A DNA stretch of 27,958 nucleotides from Dipetalonema caudispina (taxonomy: Eukaryota; Nematoda; Chromadorea; Rhabditida; Onchocercidae), in NCBI GenBank assembly GCA_013365325.1, contig JABVXV010000544.1, positions 1 through 27,958 of the forward strand. Direction: 5' to 3'. Positions 13,552 to 25,500 of the stretch are shown here, one piece after another (position 1 is the first letter of the stretch; each line of letters starts with the position of its first letter). The position numbers and the translations under genes were made by a program. The notes below the pieces were generated by a model. It ran no database searches, had not been told where the DNA came from, and saw nothing but the letters and a program-made list of their open reading frames with translations.

Positions 13552-16500
13552 ATACACACACATACATGTCTTTATATGTTGAATCAAAATTGTTAAATCT
13601 GTCAAGTTTAAACTTAAGAGCAACAATTATCATTGGAACTTGTTTTGACTATGGTTAGCAAATGTCGTGAATATATTGTTCTTAATTAAAATTTTATTAT
13701 AGCAATAAGATCTATCATTTCTTATCATCATTTTTATTTCTAGAAAAATAATGATTAAAAATTTCGATACATAAATTGTTGGAAATTTCATAGTGCATCA
13801 TTGATTAACCTTGAAAAATGTAACTAAATAAAACTTTTAATTTCAGCATTTATATCAAAAATTTTAATAAATAAACTTTTTATGATGAATATATGATGTT
13901 CATTTATTTACTGCTTTACAGTAAATGTGTAGACAAAAATTTTTAAATAAATATGATATAGATGACAATGAAAAATGTCCCATTCTTTTCTTTTTTTTTT
14001 TTGAAATCTTTGAAAAAAAAAGTGTTCAAAAAAGAATGAAAATATCTGTGGGAGATTTTTTTATTTTTATTTTGGTTTCCTTTTTTTTTTTTGTTGTTGT
14101 ACATTCATGCTACATACTGACACATCAAATTATCGTCTTAAGTATTATTGTAGTTTCAACGATGAAATTACCAATCGTAAACAACTGAATACAATAAGCA
14201 GTGACGAGGTTTGTTCGTTTTTTCCTCTCATTTCTTTTTTTTAAAAATTTTTTGAAATTTTTATTGATTATTTGATTATATTGTATTATTTTACGGCAGG
14301 AATTTTGCTATAATTTCTTATAGCTAATTATCAATTTCCTTTCCTCTTTTTTTTAAAAAAAAATCCTTATTGACTATTTGATTAAATTTTGATTATTTTA
14401 CAATGGAACTTTCGCTATAATTTCTTATAGCGAAATATCAACTTACAATTAATATTATTGATATATAATCATATGTTAAATTTCAACTTTTCTGAGTTTA
14501 TTTCATTCATTTCATCACAAAACTTCAATTTTACGAATAATAATCGCTAGTAAGTATAATATTTTTTTTTTCAATGTCAAATTTCGCATATTGCTTAGAT
14601 TCTCTTAGTTATAAAAGAATAAATTTTTTTCTCGAATTCATTTATTTATTTTCTTTAAAATCGAAAAAAAAAAACGAGAAAACATTATTATCAATCAATT
14701 GTATTTCATTAGATTAAATGAAGAATGGTATGATATATTACCGTAGCACGATGAAATATTTTTGATTTATTAAATTTACATCGTTCGTTGGAATGCTTAA
14801 CATAAAAATGATTGTTTTTTTTTTTTTTTTCCTTGGCTTTTCTACCGTTTATCTGTCATATATTTGTAATAATAATGGCTTAAAACATCCATTTATTTTT
14901 CCCTTTCATTAATTAATTGAACTAACGGATCTTGCCGAAATTCACTATTTAATGGGAAATAGATTAAATTCATAATCGAAATTTGTTCCGTCTTCTTTTC
15001 CTCTTAAAATATGACTCATCATTTATTATGTAAAATTTTTGTAGTGTTGTTAAAAATGAACATTTCATAATATTTGTTAATGTTTACTTTCTTCTCGCTA
15101 ATGTTTACTTCGAAATTTTTTTATTTTTTTTTTATAATCCTTAGGAAATTTTCAGAAAAAAAAGAAAAAAAATGAATAAATAAACGGTCATTTCGTTGAT
15201 AGATTTAAAAATATGAAAATCCTACTAAATACTTTTGCACCACCTTGTAATTGTAATTGACATGTAAAATTATCATATTAATTATCATACTAATTACCAA
15301 ATTACCATGTAAATTAGTATACTTTATAATATTTAAAGCACTAATTATTCATTATTACACTTATCATTGTAATTATCATCCTTTTATTATACTTCATACT
15401 TATTATGTTATTTATCTTTATCATATTTTATACTGGAAATATCATATTGTAATTAATAATTGTCAAACAAAAAGAAGACGATCGAATACTTTTTATTTTT
15501 CTGCTGACACATAGCTAACAGAAAAACACTGCCTGAACTGATAACATCTTTAATACATTTCATATCGCTTACTTAAATATTTGATAATTTATTTATTCAT
15601 ATTGATAAAGTATACATTTATATCAGATCTGTTTCTTCTGTACATTATATATTTCTTACTTGTTTACCTAATATTTCACATAAAAATTATAGTAGAATGT
15701 ATCTTTTACTTAAATACTTAAAATTTCTATTTTTTCCACAAATAGGGATTTGTATGATTTTTACTCATTTATTAAATATTTCTCATATGAAATTATATTG
15801 GATGCTGTTTGTTATATAAATATTTTTTATTTATATACTTATATATTTTTTTTACTTATGTACTTAAATATTTTCCACTGATGTACTTATTGTTCAAATA
15901 GACTTCTAGCTTATCAATGAGTATTTTACGACCTATACCTGAATACCAATTGTATAATGAATTATTTTCCTTTTCAAATTAAATATTCAATGCATTAATT
16001 GTTGTATATATTAAATGAATTTATTAGATCAATTAAAGGTTCAAAAATGACTTGCTGAATTATTGGAGGATTTTCAAAGGGAAAAAAACGATTTACAACT
16101 AATTAAGGATATTTTGTCGAATAATTTTTGACAAACAATAAATTTGTGAAAGATAAATGTTGAGGAAAAATTTGGATACTGTTATCACCATTATATCAGC
16201 TCATCAAATCCATATAAATTTAAAAAATGTTTTCAATAATTTTCTTTTCTCTTTAGGAAAATTTTATTTTAGGGAGTGATTACAATAATGGATTATAATT
16301 ATACAGTAAAAAAGTATTTGGCCGATTTAAATAGCGAATATTCCACCGAAGAATTGAGCAGGTTAAAATTTTAACTTTCTCTATTCTTTTTTGCTTGTTT
16401 ACATATCGTAAATAATATTGAGTTATAATTTAATTCATCCATTATTTGTCATTTTATCAAACAAACACTTTAATCTTTTTGTTTGCTTAATTATAATTTG

Positions 16501-19500
16501 AGGAGCAAAATTTCACACTCGAACTGTTTTTCATTACGAAAAATTAAATTGGCACATTGCTACCTTTTAATTTCAAATTAAGCAATTTTAACTTGTATAA
16601 ATTTTTTTCATTCCTTTTAATTTTAAATTTGACAATTCTAACTTATTAAAGAATGTAAATTTTTTCATCTTTCCATCTATGATATAATTGTTTTTACTTT
16701 TCATAAGTGAAAAAAAAAGAAAGGAATCGATAATTTGTTTTGAAAATTTTCAACAAATTTTTATTCCTTACAGTTATTCGGCTGGAACAAATGGTAGCCG
16801 TAGTGGTCCATCTTATGCAAGTGAACGGAGTACAGAAAACAGTGAACGATTAATTCCAACTAGGCAACAACTTAAGCTTACTTCACAGGTATTATTTCAT
16901 CATTCATAATTAAAATTAGACAATTATTTCGATTGAATAATTTCATTGTTTCATAATTTGATGAATTTCAATTTTGCGATTTAAATTTTCAAGTTTCTAT
17001 GAAATTGAAACTAAATTTTTGCTAAGTTAAAGCTAGTAAAAGATATATTTTGTATCAATAGTCGATGAATTTTAATATAGCCGAATTGTAATAAATAAGC
17101 GATATAATTTACCCATTTATTTAATCCCTTGCATATTTAAGAGATACAAAGCTTTTTCGATCTATACAAAATAGTATTCGAACGATTTTATCTAAAAAAA
17201 AGTATATTAAATTGGCCAAATTATAATAAATAAACGACAGATTAAAAATTTTTAACCGTTTCATTTAATCCATTGCATATTTGTCAATATACAAAGCATA
17301 GATATTTTTATTAGTAGTCGAAGGATTACTGAAAAAAAATATATGTATATTAAGATGATTGAAATATAGCAAACAAACAATTCATTTGAAATTTTAAATT
17401 AGCAATTTTTCTTCAAGTTATAATATGTTTAACTGGAACTGATTAATAATAAAAGAATATAAATATGATATTATTGTTTGTACTAATGAATTATTTGGGT
17501 TTTTGTCAATTTAAGGTAAAACTTAAGAGGGATCGTGATAATAGATAGAGATAAAATGATTTATCAGTGTGTTTTAAATTTCAAACTTTTTACTATTTCA
17601 ACAATAACACTTTTTTTCTTGCATTCTTATCATTAACTAAAACGTTAATTTATAATTTCATAAAACAATGGTCATGATAGACTTGAATTTGCAACTTATC
17701 CTTCAACTTAGTTACCAAAGTTATTAATTATTATAATTTATAACTTTTACTAGTAGCAGATTTTTAAGTAAAAATTAGAAAAAAATTATTAAAATTGCCC
17801 ACTACTTTCTCCTACTTTTATTGTATGTCTTTGCAACATAAACCTTTTAAGATGCTATTTGAGTATTGAAAATATTCTCAAGCATAATTATTTCATTGTC
17901 TTTAATCAATATTTGAACGTTTTAGTAAGCATTCAAAATCAACTTCGCTTAGTATTTAAAATCAATATTTCATTATATTTGATAAATATGTAAACATTTC
18001 AAGAAATATTTGAAATTAATTTCATAAATGTTAAAATTGATTTAAAAAAAAAAGTCATTTTATCATTTTTAACCATTAAGTAAACATTTCGGCAAATTAG
18101 TTTCAGTAAATATTCAAAATAAACAAAAAAAAAAAGTTTGATATATCGCAAAAAATACAGCATTGAAATTATTTGTTAATGTTATTTGTAAAATTCATTT
18201 TCATACAATTTATATTTCACATTTATAGGTAGCACATAATCCTTTACAATTTGTTACCGCACAATCAGGCGCAACTGCTTTATGCGAACAAGCTAAACAA
18301 CAACTTATCATATCCGATCAACAGAAACGGATACGTGATGAAGTTCGCAAAAATATGGTACACTAAATGAGAATTTTTGATAATCCGAATTTTCGACCAA
18401 AATTTTATCAAAATATATGCAATAAATTTGCATTTCAGTACATTTAATTCCATTCCAATTTTATCACTCTTACATATTTTTTTTTCCTTTTTAACTTTTC
18501 TAATATATCAATACAAATTGCAATGTTCAGTTTGTTTATTTCATGAGAAGAATTAGGAAAGATTATACGTTACGAAACTAATTAAAATTTATTAATTTTA
18601 AATTAATTTCTAATAATTTCAGTGTAAGGATGATGATGATGAAACAGGATGGCAATCAAATTTGGATTCATGGTTATCAAAACGAAAGACAGCTATATTA
18701 AGATGGAAAGATGACATACATGCACCTACTTCATCCAATAGGTTTTTGTTTTTAATTTTCTTAAAATTAAAGAATTGAAATGTTGATGAAAAAAAATCTT
18801 TTTTCTACATAAATAGCAATTGAATGGGCACTATTTATTATCGTTGATAGATTGCCGTAGTTAGATATGTATGGAATTCTAAAAGCTATTTATGTCATGT
18901 AAAGTTTAAAAAAAAAAAAAAAAAGATTAAACAAAAAAAACTATCCAAAAATAGTATTAAAATAAATTTGATTTATTTTTTATCTAAAATTAAATAATTT
19001 TCCATCATTCAAATTAAAATAATTGTTATTGTATGAAATTTATCACTGATTAAACAACTTAACGATTATAAAATATTTTAGGAATAAAGAACGGGAAGAT
19101 ATTGCTCAAAGTAAAATAGCTCAACAACAACAACAACAACAACAACAGTATCACCATCATCATAATCAGCTACACCATCACCATCAACAACAAGAACAAC
19201 AAGAACAATATCGACAACAGTCAAGAAACGATAACATCACTAATTCAAAAAAGGTTAATAAGTTTTAAAAAAAAAAAAAGAATTTTTAGAAATAATGTAA
19301 ATGCTGGAATTTTTTTACTCAAATTTCTTCTGCTTTTTAAATCAACACATATTTATTTGTTATATTTTATCATTCTTACTTTTCCTTCCTTCTTTCCTTC
19401 TTTCCATCCATTTTTCCTCCAGTGATACATGCATATAACATGAATACATTTCTATTTATGATTTAAGAGTATTTAATTTCTATTATTATACTGATACATA

Positions 19501-22500
19501 CATATGCAATAGGAATATTTGTTTAACTTTTCCGTTTTTTTTTTTTTTTTTACATCTAACTTTACATTTACAAATTGTTATTATTATGATGTGTACATAT
19601 ATAACACATGCACACACATACACATACACACACACACTCACAGACTTAAATTTTGGTTTAAGTATTTTGACGTTTAACTTTTACGTTTGAACAGTTAAGT
19701 TATTTCATATATTATATTGTATTGTGTGCTTTTGCTTTCTTTCAAAACTTTTCCGTTTTCTTTTTTTTGTTTTCTTCCATTCCAATTTTAAAATTTTCAA
19801 TATTTTTCATGTATTATTTTCGTTTTCTTACTTATGATTTCTATGCCAAACTGTATTATCATTCTCATTTCCTAAAAGCAAAATTATTTGCATACCAAGA
19901 AAAAAAAATTTCGATTTAAAATTAAATATAAAAACAAAAATGAAACGAAAAGAAATCCTTTTTTTTTTTTTTAACTCCATTATGATCCACTATTAACAAG
20001 GCTAATAATTATATGCATTAATTTGTTCCTTTCTTAAGATATTACTTATCAGTTGGGAAATTTTTAAAAAATTCCTATATACTCCACGAAATAAATATTG
20101 CAATGTATCCAATTCATGTTTGCTATTAAGATTATCTGAAATTACTTGTATGCATATGAAATTATTCAAGAATTGATAAATATATCAAATTTATGGTTTG
20201 ATAATTACACGAATTATTCGTGTTTTACAGACGGCGTATTTCACGTTTGTGCAATAATAGTCGAAAGTTTAACTACACGTGTAGAAGGCGTATTTCACGT
20301 TTATCAAAAGTTTATTAATTACACATATTATTCGTAATATATAGAGAAAAATTCTTCGGCTTTGAATCCATCGAAAATTTTGCCGATTTATATAATTTCT
20401 TACAACATTTTCTCTAATTAATTCGATATGTACAAAGTTCTGTAAATTTAATAAATCATATTTTAATTCATTCATAGAACTTAAAAACTAGAAATCACTT
20501 ATGCGACATTTTCTAACTCATTACTTATATGTATAGATTGTGATAAAATTTATATAAGGAAACGGGAAAAAATAGATTACTTTTTTTTTTTTTGGTATAA
20601 ATGAACGGAATAAATTTACTCTTTTAATAATATATATCTCAATAATTTCTTCCTTATGTCTTATCATTTAACTTTTGTCATTATCATTACTATCTTCTAC
20701 ATATATACTTTTTATATTGTACAATAACTTTTTTACTTTCTTTAAAATACTTTCATTAATTATCATTTATGATAACTGAATTAGTTATGTATAAAAAGAG
20801 AAAAAATTTTTATTTTAACGAAAGAAATGAAAGTATTTTGTTGGAAGTACGTCAAATAATCAATTTTTACAATTGTCACAATTTGCTATTATTTCAATGG
20901 AAATCTCGAGAGGGTAATTCTTGAGTAAACTTCAATGATTTAAGAAAGTTGCAAGGATACATCAAAGGAAGAAAGGAAGGCGTAAAGATAGCGGCGATAC
21001 TATTGCTACTGTCCTCATTTCTTCTTAATGTACTAATGACATTAACGAAAATAGCATCATCACAAATACCATCAAACATACACATATACATATATACACA
21101 CACACACATACACACATACACACATACACACATACATACATACATACATACATACATACATACATACATACAGATACATACAAATTAATGACAACAACAT
21201 TCATCGTCAGTAAAACCCACTTGTGAACATTTCTGTTTCGGTATTAGTATAATCTGTCAAATGGAAATACCTTTATTCCTATTATAGCAAAATTAATTCC
21301 TCATTTAATATTTGAAATTTATCCTTAAAATTTCTTAAATACTAATTAATTTCCATATTTTGTATTTATTTTTACGAAAAGTTTAACATCCTTTTTAAAA
21401 TCTTGTTTTCCCTATGGTATTTACCCCTTTTTTGGGTCAAAGTTCATCAAATGACACCATTTTACATTATGTACTCTACAACTATTTCTACGATTCATTA
21501 TTCAATGAAATGCAGCAGTTAAAGTTTTCATCACTAATTTTTCGCTTTTCATCGGATACTTTCATTTTTACTATCATAAAATTTTCAATGAAATTATTTT
21601 CTTCCGCTTTTCTATTCACAAATTTTAATTTTTACTTTAGAATTTATACAAAAAAAATTAGTAATACCTTTTATAAAAATTCAATCCAAATAGTTAGCTT
21701 AGTTAATAACACAAAAAAAAAAAAAAAAACGAGCGAATTTCTATTTTATATTTTATTGACAAAGTTTCTGCTATCCATAAATGCTCTACTTTTTTTGATG
21801 AATATTATTTACATTTACCATTTGTTTTTGCTATAATTATCATCATCATTATGAATATATGTGTATAGGTGAAATCTTTGAAAAATTGACGAAATTTTAT
21901 TTAACCTTTGACATTTTAACATTAAAATTCACAATGAATACTTCAATATGTTAGGAAAAAACTATTGAAAACATTGCTATTATTTAAAAGTTATCGTATA
22001 AAGAAAAGAAAACGATGAAAGAAAGATATTTTGATATGACCTCTATTGTAACACACAACATTGATGTTGTTAGAACTCATGGCGATCTTTTTTCGGCATT
22101 TCTTACCATTGGAAAGTTTTAAAATCATTTGGCCTTAATTGATTGCGTTCCAAATTTTGAAATTCATTTGCAAATGAATCAAAATGACAATGTGGCAGTT
22201 CCATTTTTGAAGACAATTTTACCATATTGTACAAAAATTGTTTATGTTAGTTAATTTATTTGAGTTTCTTTTTGTTTTTGATTTTTTATTTTTTGCATTT
22301 TTTTCTTTTAATTTCAAGAAATTTAAATTTTAAGATAACTACTATATTCCTGTTAATAGTTGTTATTAATTGAATTTATGATTCAATTATTTTTAACTTC
22401 TTCATCTATAAATAAATAATTTTTGTTTTCCAATAAGTAAACTAAATAAATAATTCAATGTTTAGCATTCTTTTTCCTCTAATCCTAATTTTTTTTTAAC

Positions 22501-25500
22501 AATTAAGGTAAAAGAAACGAAAAATTAAAAGGTTGAACAGTTAATTAGATTAGTATTAGAATCAATAATTTATAATGAATAAATGATAATTAATTGATCT
22601 TTCGAAAAGTAATAATTTAATGCAATGAAATTGGAGCAAAAATTTGAAACGACTAATATATCACTTGATAAAAAATTAAATTTATTAAAATTTCAAAAAT
22701 ATTGTTAGTAACATCAGCACAAGCCCGGTTAGCTCAGTCGGTAGAGCACCAGACTCTTAATCTGGCTGTCGCGGGTTCGAGCCCCGCATCGGGCTTCCAT
22801 TCTCTTTCTCTGCCAACCCTTTTGTTATTACTGTCATATTCGCCCCAGTTTTATTACTCCTACGATTTATTTCGATTTTCGGTGGAATTTTTAATTCATT
22901 AAATTTGATTGAATAATTTCATTATAAAAATGCAATCATTGTTCTCTTTTTTATGTTCTAAAATAAATAAGTTAGAAAATAATGCAAACAAATCGAATTA
23001 TTGAATAAAGTAATGGAAAGTTAATGGAGGAAGATTAATTAAAATAATTAACATGCAAAAAAAAAAATTTGTTTCATTTGCAATTTTCTCCGCTCAAATA
23101 AATGTGTATGAATCTTATGCTTTTTGAATAAATGAAAATTATCATTGTAAGAGTTTAACAAAATTTTTTTTCTTTCTTTTGTTTGCTCTAATCATATTTC
23201 TATTGATACAACAAATAATTGTTATCATATCATATCATAGCTATATCTATATACTATATATTCTCTTATATTATATACTTTAAAATGTTATAATATCTAA
23301 AGATGAGGAGAAGATAATGTTTATTCAAAGGAAGAAGGAAATATAAGTAAGTATAAATGATATTTACTCAAAATATCAAATGGTTAAACTGAGGCTTTTA
23401 CGGAGGAGATGATAGATTATCCGGAATAGTTAAAATATGGGATAGTTAAATTGAGGGAAAGATATGGAAGTTGGGAAAAAGGATTTTGGAGAGTTAAATT
23501 GTGATTTTCAAAGAGTTATAACGAAAAAATAGGAAGCATTTGGAATCGACGAATTTAATCATTTTCTTTTGGCAAAAAATAAATTTGATTAATCCAAGCA
23601 TTAAATTGAAAAATAACACATTGAACTTTTGAAAATAAGTAATGGTAGTAGTATTTGTAATGAAGTTGCTAAAATATTATTGGAAATGATCAATTCAGAG
23701 TTTTAGAATTATTTATTTCAATTATGAAGTTGGGATTCGTGAGATGCATCATTGATTAAACGTGGCAAGATAATGATCGTATGATTATGTTGGGAAGTAA
23801 CGGAAAATAAGAAGGAATTAAAAGGATAATTATAGATGAAAAAATGATAAAATGAATAATTTGGAAACCAGTTAACGGTTTTAATTTCTCTACAATAAAT
23901 TCAAAATTTTATTTATGGTCTAATTTCTTTTGTTTCTCTGCAATTCGATATAACTCTTTTAAAATGCTAACATTTTACAAGAAAATAAAAAAATCTTAAA
24001 TATTTATTTTTGATAGGATATTCGACTTGAAATTTATAAATATTACTATTGTTGCATAATTTTCTAATCAATTATAATGCTTCTGATTGAAGAAAATCTC
24101 ATCTGTCCTCAAATTTCCAATCTTTTCATTCAAAAATATTGCCTCATTTTTTCCCTCAATGAACCAATTTTTCTTCATCCATCAAAAATCAAAAAAATCT
24201 AATGTAAGCTTTGCAATATTATTTCAAATCCATGTCTAATTGCAAGGAACAACGACGTCAAATTATGCCTTAATTCCGAAATTTCCACAAAAATATTTTG
24301 TTTATTATTATTGATTAGACAAGTTTACATTCAATGGAAACATGTTATATTAATGATAAGATTTATATTCGTCATCAGTATATATTTAATAATAACTATA
24401 TGACTAAGTTTCATTAATTAATTTATAGCTTTCGAAATATTATAATAATCTTAAAGTTAATTCTACATCTAACATAAAACTTTTTCAAAAATTAGCCAGA
24501 TCATTGAGTGATATCGCCGAAGAAAATATTAATTTTACGGAATCTTTATCAAAATTACGAAAATATTCGAATTTAATTTCACCATCACGATTATATAATA
24601 TCCTGGGAAGATATGATTGATTGCAATTTACAACAACAACGGGCAGTTTCGTAACTGTGATAGCAGATATTTGATGTATAATTTATGGAATGAAAGAGAT
24701 GGAACAACTTCTAAAGTTAATACAATAAGCTGTAATTTGGAATATTCCTTATCAATATATCAACAAAATGGAAATGATATAATGGATAATAGTAATATCA
24801 GTAATGACAATAATAATAATGGTAGTAATAATGATAATAATAATAGTTATAGTATTAAAATAGTTAATGAAACTACTGATATGACATATTTCATACCACA
24901 AAAAGCAATTAGGATTTTTATTTCACCACTATTGTTGTGTAGTTTTAATATTAAAATAATTTGAAATTTTTTGCCCTAAACCATACCAATTTAATATTTT
25001 CGTCCCTTTTTTGCATCATTTATTCTTTACCATTTGTAATTTACAAATGGAATGCAATAAAAAAGAAAAATTAAACTTATAAATTTATTTTTTTCAATCA
25101 TTCCGTAATGAGTGTTTCATAGCAATTCTATTCTTCAGCTTATAATTATGTAATACTTAATTACTGTAAAGGATATGTTGATTTAAAATGAATGAAAATT
25201 AAAAATTAACCGAATTTTTTGCGAATTAAAAATAAGCGAACTCGAAATATTTTCCTTTTTTTCTTTCCTTATTTTTAGTAAACTATTATATTATGTTTGT
25301 TTTAAATCAGGTATGTGTTAATTGATATCAGTTTTTTATCATGAAGCTATCATTATTATTCAAGCAAAAATTTTTTTGTTTTTATTTAGCTCTATTAACA
25401 TATTTATAATTGATATTCATACCACGACTAAAATTTTAATTTTAAATTAAAATTTTCTACCTTGACAAATTACGTTTTTAGCTATTTCTTTTCATTTTTA

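Noticed and set aside
20894..21188. Open frames with repeated Met-Tyr-Val-Cys or Tyr-Thr-His motifs
   Set aside because: Translations of the CA/CATA microsatellite.
21414..21836. 140-codon frame rich in Phe, Leu, Ser and Tyr
   Set aside because: Long, but its composition follows T-rich DNA, it contains a poly-A run (Lys run), has no neighbours in phase, and lies inside an intron.
22702..22902. 66-codon frame across the tRNA gene
   Set aside because: The sequence is explained by the tRNA cloverleaf; the frame is incidental.
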